Part shown: positions 12,253-27,200 of the stretch, piece by piece
How positions within the stretch are numbered: position 1 is the first letter of the stretch
Layout of the letters: each line of letters begins with the position of its first letter
Assembly (NCBI GenBank): GCA_001643675.2
Contig: LSRY02000007.1
Span: 5,001-69,000, forward strand
From: Monocercomonoides exilis
Lineage: Eukaryota; Preaxostyla; Oxymonadida; Polymastigidae
DNA: 64,000 bases
Reading direction: 5' to 3'
Notes under the pieces: generated by a model
The model's database searches: none
Told to the model about the DNA's origin: nothing
The model's input: the letters and a program-made list of their open reading frames with translations, nothing else
Made by a program: the position numbers and the translations under genes

Positions 12253-15200
12253 TTAAGATTTGATAAAAATCTTTTCAAACCTTGCTAAAGATAATGTTAG
12301 AGGCCTTCCTCGCTTTAGTCCAATGTCTTGTTCTCCGTTTTTATCCAGATAAAGTTCAAACCTACAAACATTATTTCAAAAAATCAAAATTGAAAAAGAT
12401 GAATATTGATAATCAAATATAAATATATGAAATACAAATATTGAAAAAAAGTGTTTTTTAAAGATGGAAATAAAAAAGCTCATACAATGGCAGTATTGTT
12501 ACGTAATGTAATGTGCCAATGATCGCGCAAAGATATCCAGATGCTAATGTTAGAATAATTCCTGAGCATGAAGAAGAATGAGCCACCTCTTCTGAAGAAA
12601 GAGATGTATTCCTAATTGTAAATAATAGATTTTTCTTGTTATTTGAATCCAAATTCAACTTTCGTTGATCATTGTTCTGAGAAAATAAATCATTAACTTG
12701 ATAATTTTCATTCACAACACATTGACAGCACTTACTGCAGCTGCACATCAACTTTCCACAGAGCATGCAAATGCTCATCAGCCCGCATAACTTACCACAA
12801 CAAGTACAATGGCATTGCTGCCCAAAAGAAATCAAACGAAGCAAAGATAACGGGAGTGAAACTAAACGTGGTAAAAGTAGATTTTGCGGTAAAAGATTAG
12901 GCCTGGTTAAGTGCAATGAATGCTCGGAATTGCAATGTTCTGTCAGTGGAATTTTTCTATCAAGTTTTCTTTTTGCAGATAACAAATCCTCTTTTCCATT
13001 GAACGATTCAGTTTGATAAACATAATCTCCTTGTAAATTATCCCTTGACAAATGACATCGCTTTCGTCGCATGTTGCAGCCATTACAAAGAAAAGATGAG
13101 AAAAATATGAGTAACTGCTGATCTGAAGGTGAAGAATAAACTGTCATCGCATCCAAATCTGATACATATAAAGATGTGACAAAATCGACCTGCCTGTTTA
13201 AAGAATGTACAGATGTTAGTTGCTCAGATGATGCTGAGGAGGAAGAAGTCGTTGAAGGATGAGGCAAAGAAGAAATAGAGGACGAGGGAGAAAAAGACGG
13301 AAAAGAAGTCATCAAAGATGAATTACACGATGAAGCAACAGAAGATTTTGAATGAACATTTTGGATATCAGGAGAATACAAAGGGGTTTTCATCAGCTTT
13401 TCAAATATGTTAAATGTCTCATCAAATGCAACAATGGAATCAGCCAATAGTTTTTCCTGTTCTAAGGGTTGAGCTGAAGAATCTTCTTCATCTTTCCGCA
13501 TTGCACAATCTAATTGATGACTTTCTGAGATAAATGATTCGGCTTGCTTCAGGCAAGAACTCCACTTATCTTCATTCTGTATTCCAAACAAAGCAGTAAA
13601 CAAAAGAGATGCACGACGGAGAAATATGTGACGTTGAATGCTTGCATTGCGAGGATCAAACCAGGGAGAAAGCAAAAAAGGTGAATGTGGATGGTGAACC
13701 ATCCAGACAAGCAGTTCATGTGTCAGTTCTTTTTCATTGTTGAGTTCATTCAAACTTATATCACTTGAGCTGCTTTCTTTCAAATGAACAGAATTCTCCA
13801 AATCCACTGATTCAGCACCTGCAGTCTCGTCCGTAGTTGTTTTTGATTTCGATTCAATAGAAGTGCAATAAAAAGGAAGGCAATTCAAAACATGTTGAAG
13901 ACATGTCACAAATTTGTATGGAGACAATGAATAAAGCTTCCAACTTGATTTATATTTGCGTTCACCTTGTTGAGAGGTTTTCTCATTTCCGTCAACAATT
14001 TCGCGAATCAAAAGCATCACAAGCAATGTTAAAGGATCGCTACCAACAAACGAACAGAGTTCTTTTGCTACAAATCCTGGTTTGTCTGACTTCAACAATC
14101 GCAACTTTGGCTCTTCACTTTCTGATTCGTAGTTTTGTTTCTGTTCAATTAACAATCTGTTCACCTCCATCCATGTCAATCCATTATGACGCCACATTAA
14201 AACCTTCTTCACAGCACTTTTAGCATTGGTCATTATCACAATCTCTGAGTCAATGCGTTTTTTGATCAGCTCCCATGTGGAAGATGAAATAGGATCACTT
14301 AGCAATTTTGTTTTGATGTTCTCTATTTGCGAATCTTTTGGTAATAATTCCTTCTTTGGTTGTTCTAAGACGTCTTTACTTACTGAATCAGGAAAAATTA
14401 TGTAGTTTGTAAGCATATCTGAGTAGCTAGGAGATGAATGAGATAAGTATGAGTCTGCATTCATATGGATAATAGCTTCGACTATCTGTTTGTTGTCCAA
14501 GCAGTCGCAAAGAACCCATAGTTTCTTTATATCCAATGGCTGGGTATGCTTTTGAGATGCAGCAAAAACAACAGCTGAGTCAAAAAGAGAAGCAATTGTT
14601 TGTTTCTGAGGAGGTGTGAGGTGAAACTGATGAGTGCACATTGGAGGAACAAAACACTCCTCCGAATCCCAAATAAAAGAAGAAAGAGCTTTTTCCTGAT
14701 GTTGGAATATTTCAGAGGATTTCAATTCGGAAAAATCTGCATCTTCATTATTAGTCTGTTGAAACCCTTGTTCCGCATTTGGAAACGTTTCATTAGCAAA
14801 ACTCTGGCATTGATTGCGTTGCAATTTGTTTCTTTTGCGTCTGCGACTTTGGAATGTTGAGTCCCAAACTTCTTGTCCAGGTAAAGGAAGAGGCCGAAGT
14901 CCGAATTCAATTGATGCCAATGTTGATACTAATGATTCAAGAATAGGATTAGAAACAGCATCTCTATTTGGCTGAATTGGATTTGGAATATTGTTTACAG
15001 AAGAATGCATAGAATTGAAATCAATAGCATCCGAAGTAATTGGATCTGTTGCAGTTAGCGATAAAGATGAAGATGATGATGAAGCCGATGCATAACTTCG
15101 CTGCAAATCACTCGATGTTTCTTTGCATTCATCTGTACTCATCTTCTCTTTCTCTTCCTGTTCTTCCTTTATTGATGCAGCTTCAATTGTATTTGCTTTT

Positions 15201-18200
15201 ATTGAATTGATTAATTCTTTTCTTCTCTTTTGCGCAGAAGCAATTTCATCCAAAAGCCAATGCTTCCAAATGCGAATGAAATAAATCATTTCGTCCAATG
15301 AAATAAACAAATCATAACTCAGGCAACTTTCCATAAATGCTATCCTTTTTCGCCTTTCTCTAATTATTTCTTTTTCTTTTTCTTCCCATTTCTCGATCAA
15401 ATCAAACGTTACCTGAAAATGCAATTCATTTTTTTCATTATTGTTTTGCTTCTCATTTTCTGTATCAGTCTGAGTTTGTTGTTTGGGATATAAATGAGAT
15501 AAATTGGAATTAGTTGTGTTTGTTAAGTTTTTCTCATTCTCTTCTGTCTTTTTTTCTTTTTCTTTTTCCGTTGATTCTTTTAATTCATCTGATTTTCCTT
15601 CAGAGCTCAGCTCGTTTTTGGAATTATTTTGAAACTTCATCTTCTCTGCAAAATAATTGGAATATTCCTGTTCTGTGCATAAATTTAATTCCTTAACGCT
15701 ACTTTTATTCAACTGAAATTCGGAAATTTTCTCGACAATAAGCATTGAGAGCCAGTAAAAAAAGAATTTTGCAGACTCCACGCCACAGGTTGTCATCATC
15801 TCTATTGTAGATGGGGGAGCAATACATCTTTCAATAAAGTTTTCTGGTTGAGGGAGTTTTAACACTGAAGCTTGTGCTTCTTGCGGATTTTCATGTTGTT
15901 GCATAGATAATACTTTCCTTTTTAGTAATTCGGTAATAAGCAAATCACTTTCCAGTATTTCAGGTAGTTCATCCGGCATCTTCTTATTCAAAAAACTGCT
16001 GAGACAAATGTGCTTTTTTTTCATGTCGAAAATTGTTGCAGTTTTCAAAATGTGGCAAAGTTTCAAGGCATAAGTGCAGTAAAATGATAGCTCATTAAGC
16101 ATCGATGCTCTTATCAGCGGATTTTGGAGCGAGTGAATCGGAATATCTGAAAGTGAAGTGAAAGACGAATAGAAGCAATTGCTTGGAATGTTAATTCGCA
16201 AACGATGGTTAGCCAAAAGTGAGCTTTGCGTTGGATGATCTTTTATGGGATGATCAATTTGCTCGATTGCTTCTTCTATTGTCTTCGCTTGTTGGCATTC
16301 CAAGTTTTCTGCTTTGCAAGTTTGTCGTAAACGCAGATTACGTTGTTGCTTGAGTTCTTCTATTCTTCTAATGATTGAATATTTTTTATTTTGTTTCTCA
16401 CTTTCTTGTGTTGCTCCATCAGAGAAATTCCATTCTTTTCTCTCTTCGGTTTCTTCACTCCTGTAGCCAATCTGAGTAGATTCCTGATCCAAACCGGAAA
16501 GCAAAGGAATAAATGTATTCCCAACGCAGTGACAAAGCGGACAATGGAACTGGTTTAACTGGGTAATAAGTCCCTCCGCTTCTTTTTGTTTCCCTCCCTC
16601 TCTCAAAATATGTGCGGCTAAGCAACGAAAATGAATCACATGTGTGCATGTCTGTGTAAAAAATGTGCATGAGACAATCGAAGGAGGAGAAGGTTCTGGC
16701 AAATAGCTAAGAATTTTATGGATGTTCCTCGAATAACTTGTCTGAAGGCTATTTGACAATGATTTGGATGTTTGAAACCTCTTATTAGGGGACATCTTTG
16801 AAAAGACCTGTTTATCGATATTTCCGAAGAGCCAACTTTTATCTTCAGTCTGTCTAGCATAAATCAATTTTGTCAAATGATTAAGCGGAATATTCAAAAT
16901 GGGATTCCACGTATACTCCTCCTCGTTGTATGACCATATCCGGATTAACTTTAATAAATTAAACAACTTCAAATAATTCATATTCGATAGAGAGAAATCT
17001 TGTGCTTCTTTCTTTGATTCTGTTGCTATTGTTGAAGCTTCATTTTCTGAAGAAAAATCGTATGTTGAGTAAACAGGAAGGAAAGGAAATGCACATTCTA
17101 ATATTGGTGACAGATCGGTGGAGGTGTATCGTATGTCCTCAATAACTAAGTCATCTCGCCCGCTGTTTCCCCACAAATCTGTCTTTGTCCCGAGGGCAAT
17201 TTGGTTCCATAAGGATACTTTCTCCTCTTGCAACGCTTGAGAATCCAAAAGAGAATGGAAAGAAGTCGAGAAAGAAGCAGAAGTTTGATTAGATAGTTTC
17301 TGAGATGATTGGCTCGATTCATCGCTGTTGAGCTCATATGACTGTTGTCCACATTCATCGCATCCAGACGTGTCCATCGCCAAATTCCATTCGTTCAGTT
17401 CTCTTCCCCACTTCTCCAATTTGAATAAATATTTCTCTATTTCGTTTCTTTTCGACAGCCTACGCATTTTCAGAGGTCCCTCAGGTGCACGGAACAAAGG
17501 CACACGTCTGTGATTTGCTATAAATGATGAATAGTTTTCTCGAGAAGAAGCAGATGAAAGCGGCTTTGATTGGTTTGGATTCTTTTCATCGTTTTCAGAA
17601 TTGTCAGTGAAGGGAAAATCAGAAGTTGTGGAGCTATCTGAATCTGGTGCATGCAATAAGCAATTAGAAGACGATGACTCTGTCGATTGTTCCTCTTTGA
17701 GCGCATCCTGTTCTTTCTCAACGTGTAATGAAAGCTTCATCGCAATATTTGTTGAAAGTGATTCGATTTTTTGCTCGTTATATATTTTCTTTTCGGCTTC
17801 GTTAACTTCATCTTCCTCGTCTTCGTCTTGTTTCTTCCAGAATAATGCTTTTTCGTATTTTTCTTCATCTTTTTCTGCTTTTCTGGACTCTTTTTCCCAG
17901 TCCCTTTTCTTTTTCGTTTTTTCTTTTTCTTGTATGTGCTTATCTTTTGCTTTTTTCTTTATTAAAAATTTTACCTTATTTTTCTTCATCTTCTTCTTCA
18001 TTTTATCCAGCATTTTGAAGTAACTCGATGCCCATTTGACGAATCGCTCCTCCTTCTTCACCGTCTGTATTCGATGCCTCTGTTCAGTAAACTTCGCTAA
18101 TTCATTCACAACGGCCTGTTTGTTTGTTCCAAAGAAGTGCTTCTCGAAGCCAGCAGGGGTATTCAATCCTTTCATGTTATTGCCAATCAGCTCAGAGGAA

Positions 18201-21200
18201 TCGTCACCAAATTTGGATGTTTCCTTTGGGAAATGGAAAAGTGGCAATGCTGTCAAATGCATCGTCTTTGAGGGCTCAAGTTCCTTGCTGGCATCGAGCA
18301 GGCTGTCTTCGTTTGCTCCTTTCTCTCTGAATGGCATCAGCATAAAAGAGAAAGGGACATCTTTAGTGGTGCTTGAAGAATATAATGGACCGTGGGTCAA
18401 ATCCAAAGAATCCGTATCTTTTTCTCTGATTGGCTGTTCCATTGTATCTTTTACTGAACAATCTGATTGAAGGACAGCTTGTTTCTTATGAATTCCTTTT
18501 TCCATTGCATTTTCTGCTGTTTTTACTCTTTCTATTTCATCCAGAAAATCTCCGTCTTCCCAAAAATGTTCTCTTTTAGCAAAGTTCCATCGATGACATC
18601 TTGTCAATACTTTTCCTTTGTGTTTGTGTTTTTTCCTCCTTTTTTCATCTTTCTTCTCTCTCCTTTCTTTCTCCATCGCCTTCCTCTTCCTTTCTTCCTC
18701 ATCGCGCAAATGATACACAGCCGACGAGTTCAGCGCCTGAAGCGTCGAGTCATACGACAAATGGCCAATGTATCCAGCACTTTCTCCTTTCAATATGGCA
18801 CCGTGGCAATACATGCACACCTCGCTTGTTTCTTCCTCTGCCTCCATTTTTTCCAGCTGGTTTTCAAGTTCAGCTATTTCTGCGTCGATTGCGCTTATCT
18901 GCTGCTTTTTCAGTTCTTCTTTTTTCTTTTCGCTTTCCACTGAATCAACTTCGATTTCGCATTGATTTGTTTTTGAGTCATTTGATTGTGCAACGCTTTC
19001 TTTCGTATCTTCCTTGTTGTCTTCCTTGTTTGAATTCTCTTTCTTTTCCACAACATTGTCAGATTTGTTTTCTTCATTTTCTTTTCCATCTTCTTCCATC
19101 ATGCCAAACGCCTTCATTGCCATCTGTTGTTTTCTTTTCAACTCTTCCATAATTCTTTTTCTTGCTAGTAATGCTTTCTTTTTATTTGCCTTTTTCTCCT
19201 TTTCTTCAAAATCTTCTTCATTTCCTTCTTTGTTTGTTACTTCTTCAATTGCCATCTTCTTTAACTGCTCACTTTTTCTTATCTCTTCCAGCTCTTTCTC
19301 TTTTGCAGAGCGCGAATTGTAAACTCTAATACCAATCTGTTGAAGCATCGTCCTTCTCTTCAATGGATCGTTGGCAGTGAATAGCCAGGTGAGAAGGCGC
19401 AGACGATGGAGAATGCGCGAAAGAAGAGGAAGGACTAATTTTGATGTAAATAAAAGAGTCGAAGATGAAGAAGACGACGAAGCAGAAGAAGAAGCAGAAG
19501 AAGCAGAAGCAGAAGGAGGTGATAAGATGGAAGCAGAGTTTAAAGATGGATCGGAAACATTCAAAGAAGCAGTGCTTTGTGTTGTTGAATCTTTTGCAAT
19601 ATCAGGTGAGAATCTTTCATCTGCTTTTGTATGTTTTTCCTCTTCAACTGAATCTGTGTCTTTACAAAACTCTTCCCATTTTGAGTCGATTAGATTCGAA
19701 AATGGCAATTTCAGAGGATTCGATTCTGAATGAGCAGAAGAAAGAAGAGCAAATAGAAGAGATGCTATGCTATATTTGCAGTCCGAGCATTCAGACGAAT
19801 CGTCTTTGTGAGACGAAGCATTCGCTGGTGACTGTGATAGCGATGGAAACGGAGAGCACGTGCAAGAAAGAGGGAAAAAGAGTATTTCCAAGAAAGAAAG
19901 AGAAGAAGGAACAGAAGGAAAAGCCAAAGGATGCTTTGAATCATTCAGCAGTTGTGGCTGCTGGAAGATAAGATGAGAATTTGTTTTAGAAGAAGAAGAA
20001 CTTTGCTTTTCATCAATAGAAATGTCACTTTTTTGAATGTCGCATATTTCCTGCACGCGCCAAGCAGCGCTGAAGCAGATGGTTACGTCGAGCAGTCTAA
20101 GCGCTGGAATGAGCAATCCTTCATTTGAGGGTGTCTCTCCAAAAGACGGAAGATGGACGGAAGAGCTGTCTGACGCTATCTTCTGCTGGACTGATGAAGG
20201 ATGGAGCGAATAGTGCAAAATCGTCCATATCATCCCAAGCACAGCACGTGAACAGCAAACGTCGAGAAGATGCGAAAGCGACGGATGAGGCAGACGAACA
20301 TGCGGCAGTCCAGGAAGAGGAGGAAGGAGAGAAGGAAGAAAGTGCTTTGGAATAGAGCTAAATATCGGATGTGACGAGGAGCATGCATTCTCAGCGTGTT
20401 GAATGTAATCCTCTTCAAACAGCTCTTCGCCTTTGTACAAGCAAATGCTCCACTTCTTTCTTCTTTCTTCTTTGGCCTGTGCATCATCTTCCTTTTCATC
20501 TGGCTTTGTGTTCCAGCTGCAATAAGACGACGTTAACGTGTTCTCCAGTTTTTGTGTGTAATTCGTTCTGGCAGTCAAACGGCAACAGTTCGAAAAGGGA
20601 TCAGCAAGCAGAATCTTCAGTGGCGCCAGAGAAAGGCATTCTTTTGCAGAGCTGTGGGATGAATAAGCACTTCCTGCAGAGTTTGATGAAGAACCAGGCA
20701 GAAGAGAACGCAGAACCTGCGCAGATGAATTGATGGTGTTCAAAGAAACAGCAGATCTGCCTCTGTTTCTATTGGACTCTTCTGAACTGTTACACAAGTC
20801 TGCGATGATAGGCTCAAAAGACGGGTGCTGTGTAAAGCGAGGATTAAGCAACGAGCACATGCTGGAATACGACCTGGACTTTTCAGAAATCATATAAGAA
20901 GAAAGAGAAGCAACAAAAGAAGGTGTGAATGGGATGACGACAGGCTGATTGGTTGATGTGTGGAAAGAGGGGCATGATGACACAACCTTTCGCGAATTTG
21001 GATTGAGTCGAGGGAAACGGTTGGGGTATTCGATGAATGGAGAAGATAAGTACAAAAATGTAGATTCACAATGAGACGTTGAATCTGATGAAGAATTATC
21101 TGAAATTGGATGAACTTTTATGAAAAAAGGAGAAGTTGAAGTGAAAGAAACTTCGGAGTTTGTTTCTGTAAGAGTTTTGGAATCGTCGATTTCGTGATTT

Positions 21201-24200
21201 AAATAAAAGAGGGAACCAAACGCAGACTCAAGAATAGCTTCTTTCAATGAATAAGAAAAAAATTGTTGTCCATTTTCGGTATCACTTGAATCAGAAGAGC
21301 TTGGGTATCGAGGAGTCATTTCATACATCCATTCCATGTGAACAGGATGAGGATTCAAAAAAGAGTTGTAGCTTGCTGAAGAAGAAGAAGCTGAAGATGA
21401 TTTCGATTTTTGATGTTGTTGGATAAATTCGATATTTGGCAGAAGAGGAAACATCCTGTCAACACAAATAGTAACAATATTAGACAGAAAATATGATGCG
21501 TATGTGAATGATTCAGATGTGCTCATCGACCAGCACACTCCTGCTCTTTCAGGCTCCGAAGGAATAATTGAATCGAAAGGAGTGGACATCTCTGAGATAG
21601 TTTGAGATGGATGCTTCTCGCTTTCCTTCGTAATATCAATCTTTGCGGAATCTGTTTGCTCCTCTTTTTCATGTTCTGATGAGAAAGTATTTATGTATTG
21701 TTCCTTTTCCTTCTCTTTTTCATTTTCTTCATGGTATGGAATTCTCTTCAATCTACTTTTTCTTTCCTCATTCAGCTCATTCCATCTCTTTTCACACCAT
21801 CCGCCTTCAAAGAAGAAGTCAAGTAGCCACACATTCATCATAAAAGCAAAGAACGCATCCCATCCTGCACCACAAACACACAGCTGCATGCAGAACAGCT
21901 CAGGCCCCGCAAAATCGGGGAGGTATCCGGTATAATTCATGATGAAGTAGATTTCTTCAAAAGCCATGTCGTTCCTCCTCCACATTCCGCTGTATTCTTG
22001 GCTTATTCCTCTGGAAATAAGGATTGATTGCTGGCAGCAGCTAAGATAATACGAAGAAGGAAGCGAAGACAAAAGCACGAGCGAGTGAGTGGGCTGCGTT
22101 TTGTGTGTTACTATTAGATAAATTGATGGCTCATATAGCGAAGAGAAAGTATTGTCGGATGAAAAGAATTTCACTAAACTGTTCGTAAGTGAGGCAGGAA
22201 CAAAAGGAGTGTAGCATTCAGACTCAGCTGCTTCCAATGCGTGGAACGAGTGGTATGACACGGTTGTGATAAGAGTTGAGCCCAGATGTGCAAATAATCG
22301 AGGCAATTCGTTGTGGATTGTCCCAGGCGGTTCCAAGTGAATGTGCCGCTGGATCAATGCAAGGATGAATGCCTCTGTGTGTGCAGTGTGTGTGGGAAAG
22401 AGTGAAAGTGGAAATTGAGTTCTCAGCTGGTCAGCAGATGACTGTTCAAAGGATGATACAGATTGCAAAGGAACATGGTTTTGATCCAATCTTTGAGCTT
22501 CATTGAGCACTTCTCGCAAAAATACTTTAATGGGCTTCGTAGGTTTGAACACAAATGTCATTATGTATTTCATAAACATCTCCTTTTCCTTATTCTTGAG
22601 GTCGACTGATTGATTGTCAACATCTTCAAAAAACAAATTTAAAAGAGGAAGAGGAACGTCTTCGTAAGAAAATGTTGCAAGAAACGGAATCGTTGGTGTG
22701 TTGCATTCCTCTAAAAGGAATGGGCTCAGCTTATTAGCTGACTCAACAGTATCGCGTGTTTTATCCTCATTCCCGACCATCTCTTTGCTGATGCTACAAA
22801 GAGGATGGTATGGAAGAACAAGCGAAGAAGGAGCCAAAGAAGATGATCTTGACACAATCAGACAGCTAACAAATTGGAACAGCTGCAGACACCCAAGGCG
22901 ATTACAATTATCTGGCACGCTAATTTTTTGCTCCTCTTGCTCTGAGTCAAGTGAATCGGCTGTTAAATGTTCTGACTCGTGTTGTGTTTGCTGTTCTTCA
23001 ATTGGCATTCGCAGCACGTTTGTGGACGTGTCATTTTCTGTCAACTGGCTGGGCAGGAATGATGCAATCATTGCAATTAAATTGGAGATGTGCTCAACTT
23101 GTAAAAATATATCGAAAAGATCCTCTTTTATTCCTGAGTCCAAATACGGGAGATGTCCGGGTGTCCTAATCAAAGGACATTGGTCACTTGCTGATGCGAC
23201 GAGGAAGATTAAATGCAATAGAAGCAAAAGTGACTGTGGAAAGCCTTCAGGTTCAAAACTTGCAGATGCTGTTTGCGTTATTTTTGTTTTTTGCGAAGGA
23301 AGTTGATGAAAATGAGTGTAGATCTTAAATGGATAATCTGAATAGCTCATTGCAGCAAGTGGATTTTTATAAAAAGAAGTGAGTGGAAACTGAAGTTGCG
23401 AAATATGAGAACTTAAAGAATGTTCACAAGATGTGTCTTGCGAAGATGAAGAAGAAGAAACTGAAGCATCATCGCATTGTATTGATATGTTGACAGGAAA
23501 CAATGAAAGGTTGCTTGTATTGAAACTTTTTGAAGCATGCGCATACGAATTGAAAAAATTATCAAATGATTGTTTTGATTGAAACGAATCTTTATTTGAA
23601 GCTTGTCTTTCACTCGTTTTATCACCATAATCATTTGAAGTAGTTGTATATCTTTTCTCTTCATTATCTCCATTGCCTTTAACACTTATTTTGTTTTTAT
23701 TATTATTTTCATTTGTCTGTTTGTCGATCCACCTGTCAAACAAGCTCAAGTGCTTCATTCCATCTGCCAGAAGTGCTGCATAATACGGAATTCCTAAATA
23801 ATTGATGCATCCCCGGCATCCTGCCCACACTTCGTCTGAAAACATATACATAATTTCCGTGTTAAAAAATTGTATGTCAGCAAATGAATGGAGCGAGGAT
23901 AAGAAACAAGAAGAAGGAAACTGGCTGGTATAACATTTCTGCAAAGTTTGAACAGCATCTGTTTTCATTTCCTTGCCTTTTGTTTGGATTTCAATTAGCA
24001 TCTTCTTTTTTTGCTCTTCTTCAATCATAAACAGAATCCAGTTAAGACGATAACGTTGAGATTCCAATCCATTCTTAACTTTCTCCATGTAGTCCACATT
24101 TATGTCGTAATATTCATAGTAATCCAAGCCAATCGTTTTGAAGTAGTCAAGCCAGAACTCAATAGATGGTGTTGCATTCAATCCCAAAATGTTATGAATG

Positions 24201-27200
24201 AACGACAAATCTGCAAATATCAGAAAATCTGGGTTGATTTCCCTGATAGTCAAACAAAGCTGCGGAGTCATTTGGACGCTCACTGTTGAACTTTCGTCGT
24301 GTTCCGCCGCACAAATAATTCCTTGAAGATTAAGGATTTTACTGCAGTCTTCCACGTCATAGAAAAGATAGTCCTTGTCGAACTCGTAAAGCCAGCTGTC
24401 CAGTTCGTTCCATTCACCGATGCCATTCTGCTTTTTGCTTTTTGTGTTATCTTTCTCCTCTTCTTCCTTCTTTTTCTTTTCGGATAATTCTGCTTTTTTG
24501 TGTTTGACTTTTTCTTTGATTTTCTGCTTCATGATTTTTTGCAACGATGAATTAACGCAGCTAAAATGCTGTAAAATGTTTTTACTGTGAAGATTTCTTT
24601 CTCTTCGGATTTTGATCATTGTCTTTACCTTTTTGTCATCTTTCTTGTTTTGTGACTCATTATTTTTGCAATTGTCTTCATTTTTAATTCCCAATATTCT
24701 TTCAATTCTGTCTTGTTCCACAAAATTCTTCACTTCTTTCCATCTCTTATTCATCCTTTTGTTCACTTCCGCTTTACTTTCACCATTTTGAACCCAGCCG
24801 CATTCTGATGGAATTGCATGCACACTGATCGTGTTCAATCGATCAAACCAGCACTTCACTTGTGTTGCTGAGAATGTGCGTTCGAGTGTAAGTGGGAGGA
24901 GAAATTGCATAAACTCCACAGCTGGCAGCATCCGAATGGAGTCCAAGAGGAAATAGAAAACGGTGTCTGTGAATGCAATGAATGGAAAAGGTGAAGTCAG
25001 TTTATTGTCTGGATTTGGCAAAGAGTTACGATGCTGTTCTAAGTAATCAATAAGCTCGTGAAGGGAAAAAGTGCCACATGTTGAAATATTTGGAAGGATT
25101 GTCTTTTCATCATCAGGATGCAATGGTAATTGTGAATTCTGGCTTAAGAAAGAAGAAGAAGGAGCATTTTCTGGTAGACTGTCTTTGTCAACAAAATTGT
25201 TGATGTGAATGTCCATAATTGATTTGGATTCCATTGCATTTGTTGGAGAAATAGTGTTCAGGTGATTAATGGGCGAAGCTGCCAATGAAGAATAGTTTGA
25301 CGTTGCTTCAGCCATTTCGCTGCATCTTTCTGGAGAGTAACTTCTGAAATATCCAAAATATGTGGAATTGTTCAGGTCTTCTGCTTCCTTGTTTGTATTA
25401 TCGTCCTCAAACACCAACAAATCTTGTGGCTTTGCTTCTTTCTTGACTCCCCTGATGTCTTTCTCTTGCTCTGACAGCGGAGGATATCCGCTTATCCAAG
25501 CTTCTGCACACCTGTTGAATGTGCTCTGGTGCTTCAGCGGATTCTTGGGCCTTTTGTTCATCAGCCCCACCATCACAAGATGTCGTATTCCGCTGCTCTT
25601 TTCAATCAGCTTGTGGAGCGTGTCGAGAAGCGTTGCAAGAACTTTGATTTTGCATTCACTAACATACAAATAGATGGACTTAGCAACATCGAGGAAATAA
25701 CTGCGGAAGGCCAAATAAAGTGGAAGAGAAAGAAATGAAAAGATGAGGGAATTGATAAATGAAGCTGAAGGAACATAAACTGATGAAGAAGAAGACGATG
25801 ACAGAGACTGCGACGACAATGATGAAGCAGATTGCAAACCAGTTAATTCTGATTTTATTGGAGAAAAATGTATTTGATGAGCATTTTGTTCATTGCTTTC
25901 TGGAATGCCAAAGAAAAATGAAGAATTTGAAGAAGACAGCCAGCTGATAGGTGATAATGTTGCAATGAAAAATATTGACTGCAAAACTTGAGTTTCGGAT
26001 AAAGTCGAAAAGCTTTCGGATTTGTAAAGTTTCTCTGTTTGTTCACTTGTGATGAATGGTGCTTCTTCTATTTTGTCTGATTTTTCTCTGCTTTTGTCTT
26101 CGTTTTGCTCTTTGATTGTCATTTCATTGCTGGTTTGCTTATCATGTAAACATTCTGCTTCTTGGCTTCTTTTCCATTTCTGCTCCTCTTCAAACAAAAA
26201 GCGAAGTTCTTCTGGTGAAAATATCAGCAAAGCCTGAGCAGTGTTCAATTGGGCAATTAAATCACTTTCTTTTTTACTCTTTTCTGCATCATCATCATCA
26301 TCATCTTCTTCTTCTTCTTCTTCTTCTTTTTCGTTTTCTTCTTCTTCCCCTTCGTCTTCTTCTTCATCTTCGATCTCATCCACATCCTCATCCTCATCAT
26401 CAGACTCTTCATCATCCTCATCATTTTCGCTTTCATTTTTAGTTTCTTCCTCACTTTTTTCTTCTTCACTTCTTTCTTTGTTATCTCTAACTTCTTCGTC
26501 ATGTCTATCATTTCTTGTTTCAAATTTTTTCATATTTCCAAGTTGAATCGATTTGAGTGAAATATGTTTGTCTTCGCTTTCGCAATGGCATTCATCTTCT
26601 TTGTTTTCTCCTTCAAATTCAGATGTTCCAAGCATCGTTGAACATTTTTTGGCATCTTTTTCTTTTTCACAAAGTAAAACACTCTTTAACTCAGAAATGG
26701 ATTTTACAAGAGCTTCCTTCCAATTCTTAACTATAATTTGTGGTTGAGTTGTTTCCTGACAAGCTAATTGAGCTTCTCCAAGCAACGCACCAAGTATCTT
26801 CAAAATTATGGATTGCTAACAAATATATTTTTTGATCAATAGTAACATATTCAATAAAGATAAAAAATTATTTCATGATATCATCAAAGAAATAGAAAAG
26901 AAATCAATAAAGAGAGATAAAGAAGGATATGATAGCAGCAAACCAAAATGTGTTTTTTGTATTTGGATAATTTGCAGAATTTAATAATCAGCTTTTCGTA
27001 ATCCTCTTCTCTCATATCCAACTTTGAATAAGATTTTCGATCTTTTAAAGTTTTTTCGTTCTTCAGTATTTTTTGCCTCAAATAATATGCATTTGTTTTC
27101 ATAATATCACACAATGCATAAAGCTCAATAAGCTTATTTATCTTGAATCGTATCAACAAAATGCAATTACACAATGAATGTAACATTCCTTCAATCCATT

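Noticed and set aside
18036-19322. Several 100-180-codon plus-strand frames opposite the E3 ligase
   Set aside because: Ser/Phe-rich mirror images of the K/E-rich coding strand; no independent start or domain.
26801-26803. Start of the E3 ligase at 26803
   Set aside because: The codon is TTG and lies in an intron; upstream exons carrying the UBR box join in frame at 26797.
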